Assembly (NCBI GenBank): GCA_019914945.1
Contig: CM034112.1
Location: forward strand, 8,896,501-8,960,500
Reading direction: 5' to 3'
Origin: Typha latifolia
Taxonomy: Eukaryota > Streptophyta > Magnoliopsida > Poales > Typhaceae
Length of the DNA: 64,000 nt
Below are positions 10,027 through 21,485 of this stretch, in pieces. The translations under genes and the position numbers were made by a program. Numbering within the stretch: the stretch's first letter is position 1; the number at the start of each line of letters is the position of its first letter. The notes below the pieces were generated by a model. That model saw only the letters and a list, made by a program, of their open reading frames with translations, searched no databases and was not told where the DNA came from.

Positions 10027-12510
10027 ATGGAACCGCCACATCCACCCGCCACCTCCACCTCCACCTCCACCTCCACTTCCACTTCCACCACTCTCTTCTT
10101 CTCTCTCCTCCTCCTCCTCCTCTTCTTCCCACTTCCCTCTCTCTCCTCCTTCCTCCCCTCCGACTCCTTCCTCTTCTCCTGCGGCTCCTCCTCCCCTTCT
10201 CTCCTCCTCCCTTCCAACCGCCGCTTCCTCCCCGACTCCTCCTTCCACATCCCACCCCACTCCACTTCCCTTGCCAACCCCTCCCCATCCCCGCCCTCCC
10301 CTCTCCATCGCACGGCGAGGGTCTTCCTCTCCCCTTCCTCCTACTCCTTCCCCCTCCTCTCGCCCTCCTCCCCCCACTTCCTCCGCCTCCACTTCCTCCC
10401 CTTCCTCTCACTCTCCTCCGCCCTCTTCAACGTCTCCCTCGCCTCCACTCCTCTCCTCTCTCTCTTCTCCGCCTTCCAAGACGCCACTTTTGAGTTCTTC
10501 CTCGTGCCCAACTCCCATCTCCTCCACCTCTCCTTCCTCCCCGCCGATTCCTCCTCCTTCGCCTTCGTCAACGCCATCGAGCTCTTCTCCCTCCCCGACG
10601 ACCTCATCTCCGACGCCTTCGTCTCCCTCGTGCCCTCCTCCGCTGCCCCTTTGACCTCCCATTTGCTCGAGACGCTCCACCGGGTCAATGTCGGCGGCCC
10701 GGTCGTCACCCCGGCCAATGACACTCTCTGGCGGATCTGGATTCCCGACACCAACTTCGTAATTTTGCCGTCTGATGGCAAAGCTATCGCCTTTCCGGGA
10801 ATCCTCAAGTACCCAGATGGCGGAGCCACCAGGGAGACCGCCCCCGAGAGCGTCTACGGCACTGCCCGCGTGATGAACAGGGGTAACTTCTCGAATTCTT
10901 CGTCTCCTGCAAACAAGTTTAACATCTCTTGGGTCTTCCCTGTTTCGAGTTCAGTCCATGGGTATCTTGTGAGGTTGCATTTTTGTGATATAGTTAGCAT
11001 AGCTCTGAATGAGCTGTACTTTGATGTTTATATCAATGGCCACTCAGCTTATCAGGATCTAGATCTCTCTGCCCAGGCGAGTTATTCATTGGCTTCGCCT
11101 TACTACGTAGACTTTGTCGTCGGGCAGTTTAATAATTCATCAGGAAGCATTCGGGTCAGTATTGGGCCATCAGAACGAAGTCTTCCGTGGAAGATCAATG
11201 CCATACTAAATGGGGTGGAAATTATGAAAATTAGAGGGGTGTTCTCTTCCACGAATATAAACAGAAGAAAGAAGGATGTTGGAATTGTTGTTGGATTAAT
11301 TATGGGAAGCTTATTCCTAATATTTGGGTTAGTTGGGTTGGTACTGACTTGGTACAGATGGAAAAGGTGGAGAAATACGAGAACTCAGTTGCAACAGGTT
11401 GTGACTTGCTCACCGTTGCCTGCATTCACTGGCAATTCATATAGCAGAACGACAGAGTTAACCATTGTTTCGCAAGTTAGCAATCAAAATCTTCTGCTCA
11501 GGATATCATTTTCCGAAATTCTCTTGGCTACAAACAATTTCAATGAAAATGCTCAGATTGGTTCAGGTGGTTTTGGGAAGGTTTATAGAGGAATGCTCAG
11601 AGATGGCACCAAGGTTGCAGTGAAAAGAAGTGTTCGAGGATCTCAACAGGGGCATGGGGAATTTCGCACCGAGATTGAGGTCCTATCTAAGATCCGCCAT
11701 CGGCACCTTGTTTCTCTGATTGGGTTCTGCGATGAGCAGTCAGAGATGATCTTAGTCTATGAGTTCATGGATAAGGGCCCCCTGAGAGAGCATCTTTATG
11801 GCTCGAACTGTCCTCCTTTGTCTTGGAAGCAGCGGCTTGAGATTTGCGTAGGTGCTGCCAGAGGCCTTCATTACCTCCACACAGGTTCTGCTGAAGGTAT
11901 CATCCATCGTGATGTTAAATCTTCTAATATACTGTTAGATGAGAATTATACTGCCAAGGTTGCAGATTTTGGTCTCTCAAAGTTAGGCTGTCAGAATAGT
12001 CAGAGTAACGTGAGCACAGGTGTTAAAGGAAGCTTCGGTTATCTGGATCCGGAATACTTTAAGACACAGCAACTCACAGATAAGTCTGACGTTTACTCCT
12101 TTGGCGTTGTGCTTCTTGAAGTCCTGTGTGCAAGACCTGTCATTGATCAATCGCTTCCGTGGGAGCAAGTGAACTTAGCTGAGTGGGCAATGCAGTGGCA
12201 AAAGAAGGGGCTTATTGAGCGAATTATTGATCCTTTGCTGAAAGGTAACATCCGTAGGAGTTTGCTGAGGAAATTTGGAGAGACCGTCGAGAAATGTTTG
12301 GCTCAGTATGGAATTGATCGGCCAACAATGGGTGATGTGCTTTGGAAGTTGGAATATATCTTGCAACTACAAGAGAAAGCAGTTCATCAGGAATCATATG
12401 GATCCAGCAGTAGTAGCGTACCATTGGTTGTTTCAAGTTCTGTCATAAATGGTAGCAATGGTAGTACGTCAGAATCAAATGTTGGAACTTCAGAGGTTAA
12501 AGCAAGCTAG
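10027..12510 (+). CDS. CrRLK1L-family malectin-domain receptor-like kinase (At5g24010-like)
   Basis: This is a plasma-membrane Ser/Thr receptor kinase, 827 residues in one exon as usual for the FERONIA/THESEUS (CrRLK1L) family, whose members sense cell-wall state or RALF peptides. Residues 1-10 are followed by a ST repeat and a hydrophobic signal segment (23-40). Malectin-like region 1 spans about 45-195 (DSFLFSCGS, HFLRLHFLPF) and region 2 about 215-400 (SVYGTARVMN, GYLVRLHF, ELYFDVYING). The transmembrane helix is about 418-442. The kinase domain is about 508-780, with GSGGFG at 512-517, Lys533, HRD at 627-629 (an RD kinase), DFG at 647-649, an STGVKGSFGYLDPEYF activation segment and a Ser-rich tail. 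All catalytic residues are present. The kinase half most resembles the At5g24010 subgroup. The start at 10027 directly follows a poly-A run. The first 650 nt are almost pure C/T on the coding strand. Confidence 0.95.
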   Translation: MEPPHPPATSTSTSTSTSTSTTLFFSLLLLLLFFPLPSLSSFLPSDSFLFSCGSSSPSLLLPSNRRFLPDSSFHIPPHSTSLANPSPSPPSPLHRTARVFLSPSSYSFPLLSPSSPHFLRLHFLPFLSLSSALFNVSLASTPLLSLFSAFQDATFEFFLVPNSHLLHLSFLPADSSSFAFVNAIELFSLPDDLISDAFVSLVPSSAAPLTSHLLETLHRVNVGGPVVTPANDTLWRIWIPDTNFVILPSDGKAIAFPGILKYPDGGATRETAPESVYGTARVMNRGNFSNSSSPANKFNISWVFPVSSSVHGYLVRLHFCDIVSIALNELYFDVYINGHSAYQDLDLSAQASYSLASPYYVDFVVGQFNNSSGSIRVSIGPSERSLPWKINAILNGVEIMKIRGVFSSTNINRRKKDVGIVVGLIMGSLFLIFGLVGLVLTWYRWKRWRNTRTQLQQVVTCSPLPAFTGNSYSRTTELTIVSQVSNQNLLLRISFSEILLATNNFNENAQIGSGGFGKVYRGMLRDGTKVAVKRSVRGSQQGHGEFRTEIEVLSKIRHRHLVSLIGFCDEQSEMILVYEFMDKGPLREHLYGSNCPPLSWKQRLEICVGAARGLHYLHTGSAEGIIHRDVKSSNILLDENYTAKVADFGLSKLGCQNSQSNVSTGVKGSFGYLDPEYFKTQQLTDKSDVYSFGVVLLEVLCARPVIDQSLPWEQVNLAEWAMQWQKKGLIERIIDPLLKGNIRRSLLRKFGETVEKCLAQYGIDRPTMGDVLWKLEYILQLQEKAVHQESYGSSSSSVPLVVSSSVINGSNGSTSESNVGTSEVKAS

Positions 12511-15337
12511 ATCTTAATCTTTTGCATACAAAAGATCTTCCAGCCAGAACTCTTTCGAGCAGATAATGAAGGTATCAGAATTTGCCTTTCAATGAGTTGT
12601 CTGTTTAAGAATTCTGCTATTATTTTTTGATTTATTGTTGATCTGCAAGAAACCTTGCGAGATCAACTCTATATCTTATTTTATAAATATGTCAGCACAA
12701 TGTTTAGTGCAATTATAGTATTTTGAACTTCAAGATGTTACTCACTTTTGTAATTTGAAAAACATTCTCTTACCAAATATCCTAGTTGTGATTTGCAACT
12801 TTATTCATACTGTTTTGTATCAGCAAAGGTGATGTGCTTATTTATACCTTGTTATACTAAACGGCTTTGAACCTAGGGAATGAAGAGTAGCGAACAAACT
12901 GATGCTTGCAATTTACGTGGGTTGACTAACAACATTTATCTGTCTGTAACGACAATCTGAGAAATATATTTAAAAGATGGCTTTCGTCCAATGCAAGTAA
13001 CACATGAAACCGTGTCTCAAGTTTCTCCAGAACACCAAGACTATCAGAAAGTATCAATTATACATGTAACGTATACCCAGGTATATTTGCAGTGGAACTA
13101 TGGTTCTGTGGTGCTGGAAGTTCTCTGGTTTCCTTGTCCATTTCACCAGGACTCCAGTGGAGATGAATTGTGTTGAACTGTTGGCCCAAATGATGTATAG
13201 CAGTTTATGTAGTAAACAATGGTTCTCCACTGAAAGGATACAGCTGATAATTAGGTAATGGTAAAAATAACATTAGTAGCAATCCGATGATACCTATTTA
13301 AGTCACCATTTTCTCTAAAAGGTTGAGATGATAGAGAACTATGTGTTTAATATTTATATTCTAACTTCAAGGCATTATAACAGGCCCAAGATGTGGAATT
13401 GAGTTAAATTAGTGTAGGTTTTACATGTATTCAAACCAAGGACCTCATATGATTGTACCATACTAATTCACTATCTTCTCTGAAAGCTTGTGATAGATAA
13501 TGGTGTATTTAATTTTCTCTTTTCTAACTTATAGGGTAACTGTAGGAAGACTTTTACAATTATTTGTATACAAATGAAGGACTATCCTTTTTCTCTCTTG
13601 GCCTGGATTGCAATGTCTGCTGGAACATATTGATTGTCCGCACTAAACTTTTTCTTCAAAAGCTATGTGAGGTAGATTGTCCATTAAAAGTGTGCCTTGC
13701 TATTATTTATTTGAGCTTACATCAACTTCCATATAATCAGATTTTTTTTCTTGGTGATGTTGCTAGGAAATTCTGGACCAGATGAGTAACAATTTTTGGA
13801 GAAACCCTGATGAGCACTACTGTTCCAGGTCAATTTATGATGACTTCAATTCTTGGCATGAAAGTGATTGGCTTCTTTGAGGGCAAGAGCACCAAGGGAG
13901 TCAGAGAGTCGTTCGATAATTTATCGTTTCAGAAATTTTTGGATTTGAATGACGAAAATTGGAGGTATTTTTGACAGTAGAAAGGTACTGCTGGTGTAAT
14001 CTTCAGATAGTGATCCTTTTGATGATGGAATACATCAATTGCTTTATGGCAAAGTAGTCCCAGGGTGAGGACTCTCCTGCATGTGATAGTTGGGACCCTC
14101 CCCACTTGGCTTTGTGAAGATGAACACTGATGGCACATAAGAGCATGCTTCTTGTGAGGCTCTATACCTCTTTAGAAAACTAATTGCAGTGTCATATATT
14201 TTTGCAGGCTCTTAGTATGTAGATTGTGAGGATGCTCTCCAATCTGAGTGATGGCGCTAAGAACGGCGCTGGCTTATGATAGATTGAACATCTTGGATGA
14301 AAAAATATCTGCAATTGGCAACAAATTGAGTGATGGTTACATTCTTCTTAAACAACTTTTGTATTCAAAGATGAGTACATGTAATTATATTGGTATTCTA
14401 GAATCTAGAAGACTTCATATGATGATTATCCAAAACAGTGGTGGATTTGCTTCAGAAGCTAATTGTTGCTTTCCAAGAACCGACTCTTGAGAACATTGAC
14501 TCGCAAAAGCATCTGTATCTTTCTTTCTTTCTTTCTTTTTTATTGCATCAAACTATAGCATCTGTGTTTCTTTCAATGTCATGCTTTTCTTGAGTTTTTG
14601 GACAATCTATTTTATTGATAAAAAAATTACTCTTTTTCTGTAATTTTGAAACTATTTTTGAAACTATTATAACTGATGCTATGCAAATGCTACATCAACA
14701 ACATAAATCGTCCTCATAAAATGATTTAATATATAATTTTTTGAGAGAGCGATTTATATAGTAATGTCTTAAAAGAAAAGTCAGCTTTTTATGGAGGTAT
14801 TCATTGTTCTAAGAAATTATTGTCTTGAATTAATAACAGTTGTTCATTGAGAGCGATTTTATGAGCAGAAAGTGATTCAAAAACTCGACTTTTCTTCTGC
14901 TGAAATTCCGTGCTGTTTTTGGAATCTCAATCATTGAAAAGAAGATTGCTGTCAAGGTTTTTTTAGTGCCATCTGTCGTCCATTATTGTCCATTGCTGGA
15001 TACCACTCGTCTCTTCAAAGCTTGTTTAAGCTTACTTGATTCCAGCTCGCACTTTCATGCTTCACATCACACATCACAGGAAGAGGCAAAACTCCTTCAT
15101 AAAGGTGGTTGGATCTCAAAGTACCTTAATTGCATTCAATACATTTCCCAAAAATGACCCTAAACCCATTTGGGCATTTCGGAGGTTTTTATTTTAATAA
15201 TTAAGGAGGCTAGTATGTGATGAAAAATAAATTAGAGGATCCAAAATTCTAGATATAATCATCACTAAATATTATTATGACTTCACTCATATCATTATAA
15301 ATCATACACATCCTACCAAGATTTGAAACTGGGGCAA
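12511..15337. other. Intergenic region, no intact gene seen
   Basis: This includes the 3' UTR of the receptor kinase and AT-rich DNA. Around 13395-13445 is a TTCAAACCAAGGACCTCATA, then GTACCATACTAATTC segment of the dispersed type found again near 35555-35690. Around 14105-14135 the plus strand reads FVKMNTDGT, which resembles the start of a LINE RNase H domain but is too short to classify. A (TTTC)n run lies at about 14519-14538. The longer open frames here have no recognisable domains. Confidence 0.5.
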
Positions 15338-15360
15338 GAGCTTAAATAGCACCCATTTTT

Positions 15361-15447
15361 TTAGTAGTAAGAACATCCGAGTATCTCGCTGCAACAAATG
15401 CTTGCAATAGGGTTGCATAGGATCTGATGCCATAAATTTTAGGGATA
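15361..15447. repeat. Dispersed repeat, copy 1 (flanks LINE cluster on the left)
   Basis: The AGTAAGAACATCC, TGCAACAAATGCTTGCAATA and GCATAGGATCTGATGCCATA, then AATTTTAG blocks align with 25184-25268 (TTAAGAACAG, TTTTACTGCAAGAA, TATAGGACCTGACACCACAA, then ATTTTAG). Both copies are in the same orientation and lie just outside the LINE cluster. Confidence 0.6.
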
Positions 15448-15514
15448 ATTATACTTAAAACCCTCAATTATCACCGAAAAGAGGAAGGATTGCATGATAT
15501 ATACTCCAGTTTTA

Positions 15515-16520
15515 ATGATTAGGTCTATCATCTGAAATTGTAGGGGGGCGCTCAAGAAAGATGTCCTTGATAGATGTAGGGATTTGAATAGAGAACATAA
15601 TCTCGATTTCCTTATTCTCTTAGAATCGCATGTGAATTGGATTAAGGCTATGAGGGTGGCCAAAGCCATGGATAGGGCTTGAAACCACTTCAACGTGCTA
15701 GCAATGGGAGACTCTAGTGGGATGGTCATCATATGGAAAAATAGATTGGGCTGGGTTGATGTAGTTTTAGTATCAGGTTAGGTTGCACACCCGGTCGTGT
15801 CTCCAATAGGCGGAAGGATATGGCTAATGACGGTAGTATTGCAAGTAACCATTTCCATGAACAAGAAGACCTATGGAGTGAGCTGCGGGCAATTAGTCTG
15901 CATGGGTGCTATGGATGGTGGTGGGTGATTTTAACACATACCTCTCAGTGGATGACAAGAAGAGTGTAATGTCGGTGACGTTGGATGACAAGGCTAAAGC
16001 ATTTAGAGAGCTGGTTGATCAGTTGGGACTTTGCGATATGGGATTCCAAGGGCTGCCTTTCACTTGGTGCAATAACTATGCTAAGCCAAAGAGGATCTTG
16101 GAGAGGTTAGACAGGGTTCTCATGAACCCGACCTGTCTCAGCCTTGTCCAAAATCACTCGGTGGTGCACCTAGATTGGACAGCTTCGGATCATAAAGGTA
16201 TCGATAGCATATCACGTGGGAAGAAACCTTTTAGATTTGAAAGGTTGTGGATGGAGTACAAGGAGTGCAGCCAGGTCATGGAAAACATTTGGATGAAGGC
16301 GAATCAAGGAGGGCCCAAGCATGCTTTCTCCCACAAGGCCATTGCTACTCAACGACTTGTCCAATTGGAGTAGGAGCTGCATTGGTGATATCGAAGGCAA
16401 GTTGGTCATAATCAAGGAACAGGTGGAGCTTCAGAGGATTGATGCTGAGGAGGGGCTCATTCTGGAGGAAGCTGGAAAGCTAAGAGGATTATATATTCTA
16501 AAGATTGCACTCAGTAGGTA
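15515..16520 (+). pseudogene. LINE apurinic-type endonuclease domain (broken)
   Basis: The frame 15526-15640 reads NCRGALKKDVLDRCRDLNRE, then LDFLILLESHV. After frameshifts, 15906-16373 reads MLWMVVGDFNTYLSVDDKKS, FRELVDQLGLCDMGFQGLPF, TWCNNY, RILERLDRVLMN and TASDHKGI. These are the conserved plant LINE endonuclease boxes (GDFN, GPxFTW, RLDR, SDHxP). In ordinary elements this domain nicks target DNA to prime reverse transcription. The frame then moves into the linker (SRSCIGDIEGKL) before RT. Confidence 0.92.
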
Positions 16521-16756
16521 GCTAAACCTCAAATGGTTAAAGTGGTCGCGAGTACAATGGGTTAAGGAAAGTGGCCATAATATTAGGTTTTTTCACCTGA
16601 CTAGATCTATTCGGAACAGACGCAATAGAATAGTGGATGGTGGAGGACTCATCGACTATCGCAAACTGTTTCCAAGATTTCTATCACTAACTATGGGGTC
16701 TAAGTTCTTCTTTGAAGGAGTTGACCAATGAGTGGGATTCTCTTCCACCACTTTTG

Positions 16757-19700
16757 TGTTACAATCCAACCACATGGGTTAAGTCGAGTCAAGTCAAGTT
16801 AGTTAGTTAACTTTATCTTATTATTTTGAATTTCAAATAAATCGGATAATCTGCATATAGATCCGATCCTCTAGGACTCGAGGGGGGGTGGGTCGTGGAA
16901 TGAAGATTTATTATTTTAATATTTTATCGTAGTCATTAGATCGTCTTTATCTTTCTACGAGTAGATCATAGCTGTAAAAATATTCTAATCTTCCAAACTC
17001 TAGCAATCTTCCTCCACCAGCAGCCACCCTACCTTATGGTCGTCTACCACCACCCTTGGCCATCTGCCACTCTTCGACGACCGCAGCAACATCGGTTAAT
17101 TACCATTATATCCTATTTGACCTTGCTCTATTATTTTATTAATATCTTTCCATCTTGACGTCGAATTCTTGTGAAATAGAACCATTGAAATCCCGGGACT
17201 ACCGCCCCATAAAATATTATAATTTTCTTATGTCTGGATCTGGTGCGTAACATTGGTATCAGGGCGATATTCCTCGGACGATGGTTAACACGCAATCCAG
17301 AACGAACAAAAAATAGCGACCATGGAGGATTAGGAACTCATCTCCGTTCTTATGGGAGTATCTCCGACACCCTTGACGATGAGTTGCCGGTGTGGGAAAA
17401 GGCATTTTTTAAAGAATTTTTGATCGAATCAAAGGAGAGCTCTAAAAGGATCGAGAAGGCTCTCGAAGCCTTGACGGCACCTATCCTGGCTCGTTATGGC
17501 TACCCTGCACCAAAAGCACTGCCAGCCATAGCAGAAATAGCCCAATCATAGCCATCAACTTCAAACCATGAGGGAGGTGGAGAGGAGACCCAACCATTGG
17601 CCAAAACCCCTCCTCTAGTCGAGGAGGAGCACCAATCCCGCCATCGCAGCGACGTCAAAGAAGTTGAAAGAGACAACCCCCCGAGTCGTCTCCCCACCTG
17701 CGGTGGAAGCTAGGGCCAAAAACCCAAGCTTCCCATTGGTGGCCATCCAGCCGCTCCCGAACCTCGTCGCCACGTCCGATTCCTTCCACGGGATCCCCAC
17801 ACTCGAGCTAGGCCGACGACAGCCATAACAAAAGGTCGAAAGAGCGTCGTCGACGACCCTTCTCACTACAACAAAACTGCGGTAGATGGCCATCCACCAC
17901 CAGCAGCCACCCTACCTTACAACCGTCCACCACCACCCTTGGTCGTCGCCACCCTCTGATGACCGTCGCAACATCGGTTATCTACTATTCTATTCTATTT
18001 TGACCTTGCTTCATTATTTTATTAATATCTTTTCATTCGAATGTCAAATTCTTGTGATTTCATAACCATTAAAACTCTAACTCATGAGGCTACCACTAGA
18101 TAAAATATCATAATTTTCTTACGTCCAAATCGATCCAGATCTGGTGCGTAATATTGGTATCAAAGCCAACGTTCCTCGGACGATGGTTAACATGCGATCC
18201 AAGATGAACGAGGAAAGAGCGACTATAGAGGATCAAGAACTCATCTCCGTTCTTGTGGGAGTATCTTCGGCACCCCCTCTACTACCAACAACTGTCGACG
18301 ATGAATCGCCGATCTGGGCTAAGGCATTTTTAAAGAATTTTCAACCTAATTGAAGGAGAGCTCTGAAAGAATCGAGAAGTCTCTCCAAGACTTGACGACA
18401 GCTATCCCAGCTCGTTATGGCCACCCCGCACTGCCAGCAGCGTCGACCATGGAGAAAATAGCCTAGCCACAGCCATCAACTTCAAACCATAAGAGAGGTG
18501 GAGAGGAGACCCAACCGTCAGCCAAAACCCCTCCTCCAGTCGAGGAGGAGCGCCTTCCATCCCTGCAGGCCAATCCTGCCACCGCAGCAATGTTGGAGTA
18601 GTCGACAGAGATGGGCCCGAGTCATTTTCCCAATCCGTAGTGGGAGCTAGGGCCGAAAACCCTAGCTTCCCACTAATAGCCATCCAGCAGCTCCTAGACC
18701 CCGCCGCCACATCCACGCCATGGCAATAGCCACAGTAGAAAGCCAGAAGAGCGCCATCAACAACCCTTCTCGCTACAGCAAAACTACGGCAGGTGGCCGC
18801 TGGATTAGCGTTCTAGCGATAACCGATGACCACAGTCAGCCTCCTCGGGTCAACTGCCACCCAATGGTGACCACTACAGCCACCAGAGACTATTGCATGG
18901 ATGAACCCAACGACCACGCTCGCAGCATTATTGCCCAAGCGAGGCCATATCAGGGTGGCTTTCATAGGCCTCATCGTCGCCAAAGTTCCACGGCAGTGGG
19001 ACCACAACCACCAGCAGTAGCCACAGGGGGCCGAGGGACCCGTCGGCGATGTGCCATGGCCGTCGTTGCTTCAACCCAAGCCCGAGCTCAATAAAGGGCT
19101 TCCACCACCGCTTGTTGCCTTTTCGCCGTCGCATGGACCCGCCGGATGCCGACTGCCACTGGCCAGCACCCTTTCCCAGTTCGATCAACTTTCATGAACC
19201 AGTTGGGAGGCCATGAGCACGACTTGGAGCTCGAGGACAATTGGTGGAATGAACCAGTGGGCCCGCGCTATCGGAGTGAGTCGTATCTGCATACGAGCTT
19301 GACTCAAACTAGAAGATCCAGCTCGCGTACTAGTCACCTTGAGGATAAGATGTTGAAAGCGTGGTGGATTGTTACTATCCGACCACATGGGTTAAGTTGA
19401 GTCGAGTCAAGTTAGTTAGTTATCTTTATCTTATTATTTTGAATTTTAAATTAATTAGATAATTTGCATATGGATCTAATCCGCTAGGACTCTACTCATA
19501 TAAATAAGAGTAGTCATGTGTTGATTGGGGGCGTCATGGAATAAAAATTTAATCAAGTTATTTTATTATCTCGTCTTTATCTTTTACTGTAGTCATTAGA
19601 TCGTCCTTATTTTTCTAGGAATATATCATAGCCGTAGAAATATTTTGATCTTTCAAACCCTAGCCATCTTCCTCCACCAGTAGCCACCCTACCTTACGGC

Positions 19701-19931
19701 AGTCCATCACCACTCCTGGCCATCCGCCACCCTCCGACGACCGTCACAACGTCGATTATTTATTGTTTTGCCCTATTTTGATCTTGCTCTATTATTTTAT
19801 TAATATATTTTTATCTCGATGTTGGATTCTCATGAAACTAAAACTATTGGAATTTTAACTCATGAGGCTACTACCACATAAAATATCATAATTTTTTTAT
19901 ATTCGGATCGGTTCAGATCTAGTATATAACA
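16757..19931 (+). mobile_element. Non-autonomous LTR retrotransposon with internal tandem duplication, inserted in the LINE
   Basis: The 5' LTR is 16757-17252 (TGTTACAATCC ... GTGCGTAACA) and the 3' LTR is 19370-19931 (TGTTACTATCC ... GTATATAACA). The PBS TGGTATCAGGGC at 17254-17265 is the initiator-tRNA-Met type. The target duplication is TTTTG at 16752-16756 against TTCTG at 19932-19936, with one mismatch. The inside carries only a short gag-leader-like frame (18144-18353: MRNIGIKANVP ... WAKAFLKNFQ) and no RT, RNase H or integrase, so it depended on another element. A 0.9-kb unit (LTR 3' part plus leader) is present twice: about 17005-17892 and 17893-18800. Confidence 0.85.
17893..18153 (+). 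repeat. Internal partial LTR copy with a second PBS
   Basis: The segment repeats the last half of the 5' LTR (CCACCAGCAGCCACCCTACC through GATCTGGTGCGTAATA). It is followed by a second primer-binding-like stretch, TGGTATCAAAGC (18155-18166), and a second copy of the TTCCTCGGACGATGGTTAAC leader. This shows a tandem duplication of LTR 3' end plus leader, probably from unequal recombination or template switching. Confidence 0.8.
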
Positions 19932-19959
19932 TTCTGGCTTTGCGAATGAAGGATGCAGT

Positions 19960-21420
19960 GGCATTAATAGTGTTAGTCACAATGGAAGAAATCAAGGCCT
20001 CCCTATAGAGTATGCTGAGAGAAAAGGCCCCGGGGCTAGCTAGGCTTCAGAATGAGGTGTTTGTCAAATACTGAAGCTCTATGGGTCAGAGTCTCTATGA
20101 GGCCGTAAAGACGTATCTCTTCCAACTAGATGGGGATATACTTTTGTCACCTTAATACCAAAGAAAGATAATTCATTGTTGGTGAAAATTTTTGACCAAT
20201 TGCTCTATGTAATGCGGCTTATAAGGTCATAGAAAAAGTACTGGTGGGAAGATTAAAGCTAGTCTTGTCAGACCTAGTGGGAGAAGAGAAAGTGGCATTT
20301 GTTGCTGGTTGAAGTATCCAAGATAATATCCTCGCAGTCCTGGAGCTTGCACACTCAATAGTCAATGAGCGGCAACCAATGATGATGGCGAAGGTAGATA
20401 TGGAGAAAGCCTATGATTGGGTTTCATGGGATGCTATGATGCAGACATTAACTTGGATGAGGTTTCCAAAAAGATGGTGTTGTTGGATCTGAGCTTGCAT
20501 CCAATCACCGAAATGTAGGGTACTTATCAATGGAACCCCATTGGAGTGGATCATGCCAATGAGTGGGTTACGACAGGGGGACCCGCTGTCCCCCTACCTT
20601 TTCATCTTGATATCTCAACTCCTAACCACACTACTGAATGAGGAGGTGACAAAGGGAAGACTGAGTAGGTACTAAGTGGACAAAGGCCAAATCTCGTATC
20701 TCTTATATGCGGACGACCTCCTTCTGGTGGCTAAAGTGGAAAGGAGTAATGCCGATGCATGGCTTCGGGTGATGAAAAGCTATGCATAGCTCACTAATTA
20801 GAAGATCAAGATGGAGAAGTCTGATGTGTTTCTCCTAACATGGATGCATGAGGAAACCAAAGCTAAACTAAGAAACCAACTCAGACTCCAGGTAGCCCTC
20901 GCTTTTTCAAGCATTGTATAACTATACTAGGGCATTGAGACCTAGTTGAAAGGGTTCAGGGCAAGCTAGCAAGATGGAAGAGGAGCTTGCTATCCATGGC
21001 TGGCAAAATCACCTTGATTAAAGCCACCCTTATGTCGATCCCTTACTACTGGATGGGTTCAACATGGATACTGAACACGATTTTGGACTCTATCACCAAA
21101 ACTACATGCAACTTTCTGTGGGAGAAGAAGAAGGATAGGCATGACCTAATTAGTTCGGAAATATTAACAAGACCTAAATATAAAGGCAGAGTTGGTGTGC
21201 ACGACCTCCAAGTGGCTAAATAGACGTTGTTAGGTAAACACATGGAGGATCTTCTGAATGGGAGGGAGGTGCCTTGGGTAAAAATCATGAAGGGCAAGTA
21301 TGGTGATCTTTGGCTGTGGTCTGCCAAGGCGCCACCAAAATGCTCTTGGCTCTGGAGGGTCTTATGTCAATCTGCAGAGACTCTGAATATGGGATTCTGC
21401 AAGGTCGGTCATTGGCAATG
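19960..21420 (+). pseudogene. LINE reverse transcriptase domain (broken)
   Basis: In broken frames the plus strand shows VAFVAG-SIQDNILAVLELAH (about 20290-20350), MAKVDMEKAYDWVSWD (about 20388-20435), CRVLINGTPLEW, SGLRQGDPLSPYLFIL (about 20562-20610) and LLYADDLLLVAK (about 20700-20735), which holds the YADD catalytic box. The segment after 20987 reads MLSMAGKITLIKATLMSIPY, the usual post-RT region of plant LINEs. Frequent stops show that it is inactive. Confidence 0.93.
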
Positions 21421-21485
21421 GTAAACAAACTTACGTCCTAGGAGATGCCTAGGTGAAAGATCTTCCAATGGAATGTCTCCCTTAA

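Noticed and set aside
9991..10829. Several long minus-strand and alternative-frame open reading frames over the start of the receptor-kinase gene (Gly/Arg/Glu-rich proteins)
   Set aside because: They are shadows of the C/T-rich coding strand, have extreme low-complexity composition and no domain, and overlap a convincing CrRLK1L gene.
18144..19400. Plus-strand frames within the 16.8-kb LTR element as host genes
   Set aside because: They lie between LTRs, are short and interrupted, and part of the first is duplicated with the leader; at best they are degenerate gag-leader sequence.
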